Assembly: GCA_030157755.1 (NCBI GenBank)
Contig: JAOAUD010000165.1
Coordinates: 1 to 37,815 of the forward strand
Direction of reading: 5' to 3'
Length of the DNA: 37,815 nt
Source: Candidatus Nanopelagicales bacterium
Lineage (GTDB): Bacteria > Actinomycetota > Actinomycetes > S36-B12 > UBA10799
A program made the position numbers and the translations under genes. This document shows, piece after piece, positions 15,694 through 24,784 of the stretch. Positions within the stretch are counted from its first letter, which is position 1; every line of letters begins with the position of its first letter. The notes beneath the pieces were generated by a model. The model searched no databases, had not been told where the DNA came from, and saw only the letters and a list, made by a program, of their open reading frames with translations.

Positions 15694-18480
15694 ATGGCGA
15701 GTAAGGACAGTTTCGGGGCCCGTTCTGAATTGACAGTCAATGGGACGAGTCATGAGATCTTCCGGATCAGCGCCGTTGAGGGATCGCAGCGGCTGCCCTA
15801 CTCGCACAAAGTGTTGCTTGAGAACCTCCTGCGGACTGAGGATGGCGCGAACGTCACCGCCGATCAGATTCGTGCCCTCGGCAATTGGGACGCGAGTGCA
15901 CAACCCACCGAGGAGATCCAGTTCACGCCAGCACGCGTGATCATGCAGGACTTCACCGGAGTGCCGTGTGTTGTGGACCTGGCGACCATGCGCGAGGCGG
16001 TCGCAGAACTCGGCGGCGACGCAGCTCAGATCAACCCGCTTGCTCCCGCTGAACTCGTCATCGACCACTCCGTCATTGCGGACTTCTTCGGGACCCACGC
16101 GGCGCTGGATCTCAATGTCGCGCTGGAATACGAACGCAATGAGGAGCGCTACAAGTTCCTGCGTTGGGGCCAGAGTGCCTTCGACGAATTTAAGGTCGTC
16201 CCGCCCGGAACCGGGATCGTCCACCAGGTCAATATCGAATCGCTCGCCCGTGTGGTCATGACTCGCAATGGTCAGGCGTACCCGGACACCTGCGTTGGTA
16301 CTGACTCTCACACGACGATGGTGAATGGACTCGGCGTCTTGGGCTGGGGTGTCGGTGGCATCGAGGCTGAAGCAGCGATGCTGGGTCAGCCAGTGTCGAT
16401 GCTGATCCCTCGGGTCGTTGGCTTCAAGCTCTCTGGCGAGTTGCCGTCGGGTGCGACCGCGACTGACCTCGTCCTCACGATCACTGAACTCCTGCGTGAG
16501 CATGGCGTTGTTGGCAAGTTCGTCGAGTTCTATGGCGAAGGCGTTTCGAGCGTCCCGTTGGCAAATCGCGCGACGATCGGCAACATGAGCCCGGAGTACG
16601 GCTCAACCGCAGCCATCTTCCCGATTGATGCTGAGACAGTGCGGTACCTGCGGATGACCGGACGCACTGATGATCAGTTGGCGCTGGTTGAGGCCTACGC
16701 CAAGGAGCAAGGCCTCTGGCACGATCCGGCGGCGAACTCGACGTACTCCGAAAGCCTGGAACTTGACCTCAGCACCGTGGTGCCGTCGCTCGCGGGTCCA
16801 AAGCGACCCCAGGATCGAATCCCGTTGAGCGAGTCGAAGGAGGCATTCCGCGCCGCCCTCGCAGACTACGCCGAGCCGACCGCGCTGACGGCCGTCGATG
16901 AGGCTGATCGGGAGTCGTTCCCGGCATCGGATCCGCCCGCGATTGATGCAACCGCAGCCAATGGCCACGCACATGTGGCAGTGGCTACTGCGACTGGGCG
17001 TCCCACGAAGCCAACTGAGCTGACGCTTGCTGACGGAACCTCCATGACGATCGATCATGGCGCTGTGGTCATCGCCGCCATCACTTCGTGTACCAACACG
17101 TCGAACCCATCGGTGATGCTCGGTGCCGGGCTCTTGGCCAAGAATGCGGTCGAGCGCGGATTGACCCGCAAGCCGTGGGTGAAGACAACGTTGGCCCCCG
17201 GTTCAAAGGTCGTGACCGACTACTACGAGAAGTCAGGACTCACGCCCTACTTGGACAAGCTCGGGTTCGATCTTGTGGGCTACGGCTGCACCACGTGCAT
17301 CGGAAACTCGGGGCCACTGCAACCGGAGATCTCAGCCGCCGTCAATGATTCTGACCTCGCGGCGGTGTCGGTGCTCAGTGGTAACCGGAACTTTGAGGGA
17401 CGAATCAATCCCGACGTCAAGATGAACTACCTGGCCTCGCCACCGCTTGTTGTTGCGTATGCCCTGGCCGGAACGATGGACATCGACCTCGCCACCGAAC
17501 CTCTCGGAACTGACCCAACAGGCCAGCCGGTATTCCTCAAGGACATCTGGCCGAGCGCACAGGACATTCAGGCAGTCGTCGAGCAGGCGATCGATGCCGA
17601 CATGTTCACGCGGCGGTACGCAGATGTCTTCGCGGGGGACCAGCACTGGCAGTCGCTAGCCACTCCTGATGGTCAGACGTTCGATTGGGATCCGCAATCC
17701 ACCTACGTGCGCAAGCCTCCTTACTTCGACGGAATGTCGGCGCAACCATCGCCCGTTACGGATGTCGCCGGTGCCCGCGTGCTGGCAAAACTCGGGGACT
17801 CGGTCACCACTGACCACATTTCGCCAGCGGGTTCGATCAAGGCGGATACTCCGGCCGGGAGGTACCTGGCGGAACACGGCGTGGAACGCAAGGACTTCAA
17901 CTCGTATGGGTCACGTCGCGGCAACCACGAAGTCATGATCCGTGGCACGTTCGCGAACATTCGCCTTCGCAACCAACTCGTGCCAGGCGTGGAGGGTGGC
18001 TACACCCGCGACTTCACCTTGCCGGATGCACCTCAGACCTTCATCTACGACGCAGCACAGTCGTACGCACGCGACGGCATCCCGCTGGTCATTTTGGCGG
18101 GCAAGGAGTACGGGTCTGGGTCATCGCGCGACTGGGCCGCAAAGGGCACATCACTTCTCGGTGTACGGGTTGTGATCGCACAGTCGTACGAGCGGATCCA
18201 CCGTTCCAACCTGATCGGGATGGGTGTGTTGCCCCTGCAGTTCCCCGAAGGTGAGACTGCGGACTCACTGGGGCTCACTGGTGAGGAGACGATCAGTGTC
18301 ACCGGGATCACCGAACTCAACGAGGGTTCAACTCCCGCGACGGTGTCAGTCAGCGCGACCAAGCCAGACGGAACCGTGACCTCGTTCGATGCGGTGGTGC
18401 GAATCGACACCCCGGGTGAAGCCGACTACTACCGCAACGGCGGCATCCTCCAGTTCGTTTTGCGCTCACTACTCGCCTAG
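15694..18480 (+). CDS. acnA: Aconitate hydratase (AcnA type)
   Basis: A 928-residue aconitase of the AcnA/IRP family, which isomerises citrate to isocitrate in the TCA cycle. The [4Fe-4S] ligands are visible: Cys466 in [13 protein letters not shown], and Cys532 and Cys535 in [14 protein letters not shown]. The N-terminal [28 protein letters not shown] and the C-terminal swivel domain with [16 protein letters not shown] and [15 protein letters not shown] (substrate Arg) are intact. A linker at about residues 385-440, Ala/Pro-rich, is longer than in E. coli AcnA, as is usual in actinobacteria. The ATG at 15694 is preceded by a strong GAGGTGAGG Shine-Dalgarno about eight bases upstream. dxs follows after 63 bases. 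Confidence 0.97.
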   Translation: MASKDSFGARSELTVNGTSHEIFRISAVEGSQRLPYSHKVLLENLLRTEDGANVTADQIRALGNWDASAQPTEEIQFTPARVIMQDFTGVPCVVDLATMREAVAELGGDAAQINPLAPAELVIDHSVIADFFGTHAALDLNVALEYERNEERYKFLRWGQSAFDEFKVVPPGTGIVHQVNIESLARVVMTRNGQAYPDTCVGTDSHTTMVNGLGVLGWGVGGIEAEAAMLGQPVSMLIPRVVGFKLSGELPSGATATDLVLTITELLREHGVVGKFVEFYGEGVSSVPLANRATIGNMSPEYGSTAAIFPIDAETVRYLRMTGRTDDQLALVEAYAKEQGLWHDPAANSTYSESLELDLSTVVPSLAGPKRPQDRIPLSESKEAFRAALADYAEPTALTAVDEADRESFPASDPPAIDATAANGHAHVAVATATGRPTKPTELTLADGTSMTIDHGAVVIAAITSCTNTSNPSVMLGAGLLAKNAVERGLTRKPWVKTTLAPGSKVVTDYYEKSGLTPYLDKLGFDLVGYGCTTCIGNSGPLQPEISAAVNDSDLAAVSVLSGNRNFEGRINPDVKMNYLASPPLVVAYALAGTMDIDLATEPLGTDPTGQPVFLKDIWPSAQDIQAVVEQAIDADMFTRRYADVFAGDQHWQSLATPDGQTFDWDPQSTYVRKPPYFDGMSAQPSPVTDVAGARVLAKLGDSVTTDHISPAGSIKADTPAGRYLAEHGVERKDFNSYGSRRGNHEVMIRGTFANIRLRNQLVPGVEGGYTRDFTLPDAPQTFIYDAAQSYARDGIPLVILAGKEYGSGSSRDWAAKGTSLLGVRVVIAQSYERIHRSNLIGMGVLPLQFPEGETADSLGLTGEETISVTGITELNEGSTPATVSVSATKPDGTVTSFDAVVRIDTPGEADYYRNGGILQFVLRSLLA

Positions 18481-18543
18481 CCGAACGGCTCGTTTGTGGG
18501 CCTACACTTGCCAGACACACACCAATAGGCGAAGGGAACCGGC

Positions 18544-20445
18544 ATGGCTCTGCTGGAGAAAGTTCGCCAACCCCGTGATCTTGACGCGCTGACACCGGGA
18601 CAGATGGTGCAGCTGTCAGCGGAGATTCGCGACTTCTTGGTGCAGAAGGTGTCGGCGACCGGTGGGCACCTCGGGCCAAATCTTGGTGTTGTTGAACTGA
18701 CGCTGGCCCTACACCGAACATTCGACAGCCCCCGCGACCTCATCCTGTGGGACACCGGGCACCAGTCGTACGTTCACAAGATTGTCACCGGGCGGGCCGG
18801 ACAATTTGACTCGCTTCGCCAGACGGCTGGTCTTTCTGGCTACCCAAGCCGCGCAGAAAGCCCCCACGACGTCATCGAGAACTCCCACGCCTCCACTGCT
18901 CTTTCATATGCCGACGGCATTGCAAAGGCGTGGGATTTGCAGGGCGAGCTTGCCGCTGGTGAGTCATCGGGTCGGCACGTGATTGCTGTTGTCGGCGACG
19001 GTGCACTGACCGGCGGGATGTCCTGGGAAGCGCTCAACAACATCGCTGGCAGTGGTCGCCAAGTGATCATTGTGGTCAATGACAACGCTCGCTCATACGC
19101 ACCAACAATTGGCGGCGTGGCGCAGCACCTCGCGACATTGCGAACGACGAATGGTTACGAGCGCTTCCTGCAGGGCGTCAAACGCGTGGTCAGTCGGACA
19201 CCGATGGTCGGCCCTGCTGCCTACGACGCATTGCACGGCTTCAAAAAGGGCGTCAAAGACATGGTGTCGCCGCAAGGCATGTTCGAGGACCTTGGCTTGA
19301 AGTACATCGGCCCGATCCCTGGGCATGATCTTGAGGCTCTCGAGTTCGCATTCGCCCGGGCGAAGGCATTCAGCGGGCCGGTCATCGTGCACGCGATCAC
19401 CGAAAAGGGTCACGGCTATCGCCCCGCCGAACTCGACGATGCGGACCGTTTTCATGGTGTGGGCATCATTGACCCGGACACGGGTAAATCGGTCGGCACC
19501 TCAAGCCCATCGTGGACTTCGGTGTTCAGCGACGAACTTGTGAAAGCGGGAGCTGTTGACGAAAGCATCGTGGCGATCACTGCAGCGATGCTGGCTCCGA
19601 CAGGCCTCGATGCCTTCTGTCGTGAGTATCCGCAGCGCACGTTTGATGTTGGGATTGCCGAGCAGCATGCGGTAGCCAGCGCCGTGGGAATGGCGTTCGC
19701 CGGGCTACATCCGGTGGTGGCGGTTTATGCGACGTTCATCAACCGGGCCTTCGATCAGGTGTTGTTCGACGCCGGCCTGCATCGTGCCCCAGTGACCTTT
19801 GTCCTGGATCGAGCCGGAGTGACCGGCCCAGATGGGGCAAGTCACCACGGCATGTGGGATATGTCCTTGCTCGGCATCGTGCCCAACCTGCAGATCGCGG
19901 CCCCGCGCGACGGGCAACGGCTCCGGGACCTGTTGTCGGAGTCCCTCGCGATCAGCGATGGCCCTTCGGTCGTCCGGTTTCCGAGTGGTGCGATCCCGGA
20001 GGATCTTGCGGCAACTGGCACGGTTGGCACTGTCGACGTGCTTCGCGCCAGCGACGATTCATCTCGGATCCTGGTCGTTGCCGTGGGCGCGACAGCCCAG
20101 CTGTGTATGTCCGCCGCTGAGCGTGCGGCGCAATCGGGTGCCTCGATCATGGTTGTTGATCCGCGCTGGATTGCGCCACTGCCGCCGGAACTCATCGACC
20201 TCGCTCGCAATAGTGCAGCAGTCTTGACGGTGGAGGACAACACGCGCACCGGTGGCGTCGGGTCGCGGCTATCGCAGTTGTTGAGGGACTCCAATGTGGA
20301 TGTGCCGGTTCGTGATTGCGGGCTGCCACATGGCTTCTTGGAGCACGGCAAACGTTCCGACGTGCAGCAGGCGGCGGGCCTGAGCGTTGCCGCTGTCAGC
20401 CACCACCTCGGCGAACTTTGGGATGTAGTCACTTCGGATCAGTAG
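18544..20445 (+). CDS. dxs: 1-deoxy-D-xylulose-5-phosphate synthase
   Basis: A 633-residue DXS, the thiamine-diphosphate enzyme that condenses pyruvate and glyceraldehyde 3-phosphate to start the MEP isoprenoid pathway. GHLGPNLGVVELTLALH is N-terminal, the substrate/TPP region includes WDTGHQSYVHK, the ThDP-Mg motif is GDGALTGGMSWEALNN (D152), with NDNARSYAPTIGG completing it, and the central transketolase-like domain has DVGIAEQHAVASAVGMAFAG and LDRAGVTGPDGASHHG. Length is normal. A GAAGGGA Shine-Dalgarno precedes the ATG at 18544. An upstream TACACT tract in the 63-base gap after acnA could be a -10, so it may have its own promoter. No other MEP gene is near; the CrtA-like gene 18 kb away suggests isoprenoid products but they are not linked. 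Confidence 0.97.
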   Translation: MALLEKVRQPRDLDALTPGQMVQLSAEIRDFLVQKVSATGGHLGPNLGVVELTLALHRTFDSPRDLILWDTGHQSYVHKIVTGRAGQFDSLRQTAGLSGYPSRAESPHDVIENSHASTALSYADGIAKAWDLQGELAAGESSGRHVIAVVGDGALTGGMSWEALNNIAGSGRQVIIVVNDNARSYAPTIGGVAQHLATLRTTNGYERFLQGVKRVVSRTPMVGPAAYDALHGFKKGVKDMVSPQGMFEDLGLKYIGPIPGHDLEALEFAFARAKAFSGPVIVHAITEKGHGYRPAELDDADRFHGVGIIDPDTGKSVGTSSPSWTSVFSDELVKAGAVDESIVAITAAMLAPTGLDAFCREYPQRTFDVGIAEQHAVASAVGMAFAGLHPVVAVYATFINRAFDQVLFDAGLHRAPVTFVLDRAGVTGPDGASHHGMWDMSLLGIVPNLQIAAPRDGQRLRDLLSESLAISDGPSVVRFPSGAIPEDLAATGTVGTVDVLRASDDSSRILVVAVGATAQLCMSAAERAAQSGASIMVVDPRWIAPLPPELIDLARNSAAVLTVEDNTRTGGVGSRLSQLLRDSNVDVPVRDCGLPHGFLEHGKRSDVQQAAGLSVAAVSHHLGELWDVVTSDQ

Positions 20446-20577
20446 ACCGGTGAAGAATGACCCGTTCGGATGACCTCTGATTTCCGTGAATCGCTCACAG
20501 AGTGGTGATCACGTCGTTACTCTGCGTTGAGACGCACGCAAGACCGGCGCGGAATCATCCAACGGACAAGGTGACAC

Positions 20578-23500
20578 ATGCGGCTGCAGAGTTCGCTGCA
20601 CGGCGAAGAGCGCGCGCTGGTGTTGTCCGATATTCCCCGCGTCTTTTGGGGGTTCGCTGCGTTCCTTGGCGGCTACGCAGTGCTTCTCGTCCTTGAAGAA
20701 TCCCTCCGAATGCAGAATGGGCTGAGCCCGATTGCTGTCTCGGCAGGGCTGGCAGTCGGCGTCCTTGTTCGACTGCGAGGAGCAACTCAGGCCGTTTTTG
20801 CCGCAACCCAGTTTGTGGTCGGCGCTGCGGTTGGTGTGATTGCCGGGGGCTCGATGGTTGCTTCCACGGGCGCTTCCGCGATCGCGACTGGCTGCTGCAT
20901 CGTGGTTGCCTTGACGTTCACGGGTGTGGGACGGCGCCTGCCGCGGTGGAGTGGCTTCGCTGTTCTGGTGGTCTCGGCCGCTGCAGTCGGCGCGATTGGT
21001 GCCACCTTCGTGGTGGTTCTCGCGGCGTTCGCGATGCCGGGTACTTCCGCCGATGTGTGGCAGACGTGGTGGGTCGCGTTCAGTACCGGCGTGGTCTTTG
21101 CTGCTCCGGCGGCGCTGATGTTCCGGCGATCGCGAGTTGCCATGACGGGGCGGCGATTCCTGGAGCTCGCGGCGGTCAGCGCTGCAACCATCGCTGTCTT
21201 GATGTCTGTGTTGGGTGCGGCTGGCGATGGCTCAGCTCAACAGTGGGGGACTCAGTACCTCCTGATTCCGCTGATCCTCTGGTTCGCGGTTCGATTCGGC
21301 ATGGCCATCACGGCCGCCGTGACGTCGTTGGTCGACGTGGTGGCGGTGGTTGCGGCACACAATGGCTTTGGGTCGCTGTCAAACTACGGCATGGACGTCG
21401 GCGCATTGCTGTCAATGCAGTTGGCGCTCGCACTCGTTGGGCTCGCGATGTACGCGGTAGCCCTCAACGAGGAGCAGCGCCGCGCCCGCGACCTCGAACT
21501 GGTTGCTGCCAACGGGTTGGTCGATTCTTTGCTCGCCAATAGCGACGCGATGATCAGCATCCGACAGTACGACTCACGCGGTTCAGCCAGATACACGCTG
21601 GCGAACCCCAAGTTCGCTCGAGCACTTGGCTTGTCTGTGGACCAGATCGTTGGCCAGACTCAGGCCGCAATTGACCCCGATCCGCGGTCTGCTCAAGACG
21701 TACGTGAAGAAGACCTAGCGGTCTTGGAGTCGAATCGATCGCAGGTCTTTGTTACCCGATCGGTCTCGGGGGCGACCGACGATTCGGCCGCTGGATCGGG
21801 AGGCTCCCGGGTCTACCTCGTGACAAAGTTCCCAGTGGCGACCGCAGATGGGGAGTCGACTGCGGTGGGTTCTATCGCACTCGACATCACCGATCACCGT
21901 CGTCGTGAACGGTTGATGCGGTTGACGTTCGATGAGTCGCCGGTGCCGATGGTTCGCTTGGCGTGGCGCGATGGTCGGGCCGCGGAGGTCCTCGATGCGA
22001 ATCGGTCCGCAGCGGACCTGCTCAAGGTGTCGGCCGGTGACCTGGTTGGCCACGGACTGGACCGCTTTATTCATCCCCACGAACGCGGTATCTCGCTTGT
22101 CCCCGTCGACGGTGAACGCGGCAGGCCACGAAATCGAGAGGCGCGGTTGGTTTGCGGCGACGGTCAAGATGTGTGGGTCGCTGTGACCGCGACTGTTGTC
22201 GACACCAACAACAAGTCACATCACACCGACAACGAACAAGTCGACGAAGCATTCGCTTTGGTCGTCCTTGAGGACATCTCTGCACGTCGAGTCGCCGAAC
22301 AAACGCTGACGCATCAGGCATTGCATGATGCTTTGACCGGCGTGCTCAATCGTTATGCCTTCATTGATCGCCTGGATGCCGCGATCAACCGGTTATGGCG
22401 CGATAGCAATCACTTGGCCGTGCTGTTCTGTGACCTCGACGGCTTCAAGAATCTGAATGACACCTTGGGTCACCGTGCGGGTGATCAGATGTTGATCTCT
22501 GTGTCAGAGCGCCTGCGCGCCGTGATGCGCCCCCAGGACACAGTTGCTCGGTTGGGCGGGGACGAGTTCGTCCTCATCTGCACTGACCTGCCATCCCCGG
22601 GGCAAGCCCGAATCATTGGCGAACGCATTCGGGAAGCCATGCGCCAACCCTTCCGGATTGACGATCGCGACTACGGCGTCACCGTCAGCGTCGGTATCGC
22701 GACAACCACCGAGCCAGAGACCAGGGCAGAGGATCTACTGCGCCGGGCCGATTTGGCGATGTACCGGGCGAAGGACAACGGGCGCAATCGGGTCGAGTAC
22801 TACGCCGAAGAACTTGAAGCCAAGGCGGTCGCCCACGTGGAGGCAACCGAAACCTTGCGTCGGGCAATCGCCGAGAACCAGATTCTTGTCCACTACCAAC
22901 CCATTGTTGATATGGCCGAAGGTCGAATCGTGGGGGTGGAAGCCCTCGCGCGAATTCAGGCCGACGATGGTTCGTTGGTTCATCCGGCAACCTTCATCGG
23001 TGTCGCTGAGACGTCAGGATTGGTGACCCCGATGGGGGAACGGGTCCTGGAAATCGCGCTGGATCAGCTCCAGGCCTGGTCGGACCTTGGCATTGACGTC
23101 CAGCTCAACGTAAATGTGTCTCCACGGCAACTGGCACGAGCCTCGTTCGCTCCGATGGTGTTTGAACGCCTCATGGCCCGCGGAATCGCGCCGAGATCTT
23201 TATGCCTGGAGATCACCGAAGGTGCCGTCGTTGATGCCACTGGTCCCACATTGATCACGCTGCGCCGCTTGCGCACCTACGGCGTCCACGTGGGAATTGA
23301 CGACTTCGGCACTGGATTCTCAAGCCTCACAACCTTGAAGTACCTGCCTGCAGATGTTCTTAAGGTCGACCGGTCATTTGTTGAAGGTCTCGGCGAAGAC
23401 GCAAACGACTCAGCGATCGTCAGTGCCGTCATTCAGGTGGCCCATGACCTGGGCTGTGTTGTGGTTGCCGAAGGTGTTGAGTCAGAACTGCAGGCCCGCG

Positions 23501-23658
23501 AGCTGCGTGACATGGGATGCGACCAGATGCAGGGCTACCGATTTGGGCGCCCAGTTCCGGCTGAGGCCATGCACGCCATGTTGATCCACGGATTCGCAAC
23601 GCCGGTCGAAGTTGACCTCACCGATCAGCAGGCGATGTCCGACGACATCTCCGACTAG
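20578..23658 (+). CDS. MASE1-PAS-PAS-GGDEF-EAL cyclic di-GMP signalling protein
   Basis: A 1026-residue membrane-anchored protein. Residues ~20-300 form a MASE1-like sensory region with about eight hydrophobic helices. Two PAS-like domains follow (about 310-440 and 448-585), then a GGDEF diguanylate cyclase domain and an EAL phosphodiesterase domain. The cyclase signature GGDEF (660-664) is intact, with the product-inhibition I-site RPQD (651-654) exactly five residues upstream. In the EAL domain the signature VEALARI (EAL at 788-790), ITEGAVVD, DDFGTGFSSLTTLKYLP, KVDRSFVEG and VVAEGVES are all present, so both activities look competent. Which activity dominates, and which signal the MASE1/PAS input senses, cannot be read. 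An AAGGTGA Shine-Dalgarno precedes the ATG. It is monocistronic and convergent with the membrane gene at 23655, overlapping by four bases. Confidence 0.95.
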   Translation: MRLQSSLHGEERALVLSDIPRVFWGFAAFLGGYAVLLVLEESLRMQNGLSPIAVSAGLAVGVLVRLRGATQAVFAATQFVVGAAVGVIAGGSMVASTGASAIATGCCIVVALTFTGVGRRLPRWSGFAVLVVSAAAVGAIGATFVVVLAAFAMPGTSADVWQTWWVAFSTGVVFAAPAALMFRRSRVAMTGRRFLELAAVSAATIAVLMSVLGAAGDGSAQQWGTQYLLIPLILWFAVRFGMAITAAVTSLVDVVAVVAAHNGFGSLSNYGMDVGALLSMQLALALVGLAMYAVALNEEQRRARDLELVAANGLVDSLLANSDAMISIRQYDSRGSARYTLANPKFARALGLSVDQIVGQTQAAIDPDPRSAQDVREEDLAVLESNRSQVFVTRSVSGATDDSAAGSGGSRVYLVTKFPVATADGESTAVGSIALDITDHRRRERLMRLTFDESPVPMVRLAWRDGRAAEVLDANRSAADLLKVSAGDLVGHGLDRFIHPHERGISLVPVDGERGRPRNREARLVCGDGQDVWVAVTATVVDTNNKSHHTDNEQVDEAFALVVLEDISARRVAEQTLTHQALHDALTGVLNRYAFIDRLDAAINRLWRDSNHLAVLFCDLDGFKNLNDTLGHRAGDQMLISVSERLRAVMRPQDTVARLGGDEFVLICTDLPSPGQARIIGERIREAMRQPFRIDDRDYGVTVSVGIATTTEPETRAEDLLRRADLAMYRAKDNGRNRVEYYAEELEAKAVAHVEATETLRRAIAENQILVHYQPIVDMAEGRIVGVEALARIQADDGSLVHPATFIGVAETSGLVTPMGERVLEIALDQLQAWSDLGIDVQLNVNVSPRQLARASFAPMVFERLMARGIAPRSLCLEITEGAVVDATGPTLITLRRLRTYGVHVGIDDFGTGFSSLTTLKYLPADVLKVDRSFVEGLGEDANDSAIVSAVIQVAHDLGCVVVAEGVESELQARELRDMGCDQMQGYRFGRPVPAEAMHAMLIHGFATPVEVDLTDQQAMSDDISD

Positions 23659-24362
23659 TCAGACTTGACCGCACCTGCTCGCGTGCTGCGGTAGATCAGC
23701 GCGAGTGCAGTCAGGTACCACGATGCGAGCAGTCCCCAGTACAACCAGGTGATGAGTGCGCCGAGCCACCCGCCGATGAAGAAACCGTTCACCGATGTCA
23801 GCAGGTTGCTGATCACCAAGATGATCCCAAGAATGATGGCCGTGACGATGTATCTGACGGCGCGCCCACCGATCACGCGGAAGTTGATGGCTAGCGGATT
23901 GCGCTGGTCGTCGGCTGCAGCCAGCGTCACGAATGGCAGGACCAGCAGTACGGCGAGGCCAACATAGGTGTTCACGATCAGGCCTAGCAGGGTCAACAGA
24001 TACATGACGACCGACCAGAGAACGAACCGTCCCCATTGTCCGGCCGATCGTTTGAATACCGTCGAGAACTTCGGCTTCTGCGTCGCGACGGTCAACGCCG
24101 TGAGGTTCAGGAAGTAGAACGAGGCGACCAACACGACGAATGAGATGAGCGCCGTGATGATGAATACCGCGCTCACCGCGGGTGTTGGATCAAAGAACCC
24201 GACGAGGGCAGTCTGAATCGCGGCATTCACCAAGATGATCACCATGAACAGCAAGAAGCCGCGGAAGAAACGAGCGATCGCGGTGAACAGAACGGAGATC
24301 CGGTAGTTCAGCGGCTTCGCAGTTGAGGCAACTTCGGTGGGGGTTGATTCGGTTGTTGTCAC
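23655..24362 (-). CDS. Polytopic membrane protein of unknown function
   Basis: A 235-residue protein with about six hydrophobic segments (for example LLFMVIILVNAAIQTALVGF, VFIITALISFVVLVASFYFL, WSVVMYLLTLLGLIV, AVRYIVTAIILGIILVI, GALITWLYWGLLASWYLTAL). No recognised motif; the N-terminal ~20 residues are Thr/Glu-rich and cytosolic. It starts with GTG at 24362, overlapping the stop of the preceding lipoprotein gene by four bases, the same arrangement as the next junction upstream. It is therefore the third member of a translationally coupled metallophosphoesterase-lipoprotein-membrane protein unit. Its 3' end overlaps the GGDEF-EAL gene. Confidence 0.75.
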   Translation of the reverse strand: MTTTESTPTEVASTAKPLNYRISVLFTAIARFFRGFLLFMVIILVNAAIQTALVGFFDPTPAVSAVFIITALISFVVLVASFYFLNLTALTVATQKPKFSTVFKRSAGQWGRFVLWSVVMYLLTLLGLIVNTYVGLAVLLVLPFVTLAAADDQRNPLAINFRVIGGRAVRYIVTAIILGIILVISNLLTSVNGFFIGGWLGALITWLYWGLLASWYLTALALIYRSTRAGAVKSD

Positions 24363-24784
24363 TTGGCACCACCCTGGCTGCTGTCAATCACTGCTTGGGC
24401 TTGACCTTCGTAGATCACTTTGCCACCAACCTTGACGACCATCGGAAGTTGCAACGTTCCGTTCGGAACCGGCGTTGGGGTCCCACCCGGTGAAAGTGTG
24501 AAGTTGTTCGAGGCCCCGGCGGTACCGGTTGCGAGGATTTCCTGGCCAGTGGTTGTCTTGCCCTTGCATTCGAACTTCGTACTGTCGTTGTTCACCTCGA
24601 CGCAGTTTGGCGCAACGAGGATCGGCACCTTGTTGTTGACCAGCACCGTTCCTACGGCAATCTGCAGCGTATTGATGGGAACACCGGATACCTGCTTGAG
24701 TGAATCCACCTGAGAGCAGCCAGCAGTTACGGCTGCCACTCCAGCAACGACTGCTGCTGCCGCGATTACTCGCCGGGCGTTCAC
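24359..24784 (-). CDS. Putative secreted lipoprotein (possibly DUF4333-like)
   Basis: A 141-residue protein with an Ala/Val-rich hydrophobic leader (MNARRVIAAAAVVAGVAAVT) and Cys23 in the lipobox-like TAGC; the -3 position is Thr, which is allowed though not ideal. The mature part contains two further Cys (in APNCVEVN and KFECKG), which could form a disulfide, and a beta-rich repeat-like region ending VPNGTLQLPMVVKVGGKVIYE. The Cys spacing and 'V..C.......C' layout are reminiscent of DUF4333 actinobacterial lipoproteins, but I hold this loosely. The GTG start overlaps by four bases the metallophosphoesterase stop (GTGA), and the stop overlaps the membrane-protein start in the same way, so the three genes are coupled. 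Confidence 0.7.
   Translation of the reverse strand: MNARRVIAAAAVVAGVAAVTAGCSQVDSLKQVSGVPINTLQIAVGTVLVNNKVPILVAPNCVEVNNDSTKFECKGKTTTGQEILATGTAGASNNFTLSPGGTPTPVPNGTLQLPMVVKVGGKVIYEGQAQAVIDSSQGGAK

Noticed and set aside
15634-16503. Antisense open frame of 289 codons overlapping the start of acnA
   Set aside because: Aconitase reading is complete and family-matched; long antisense frames are common in GC-rich coding DNA.
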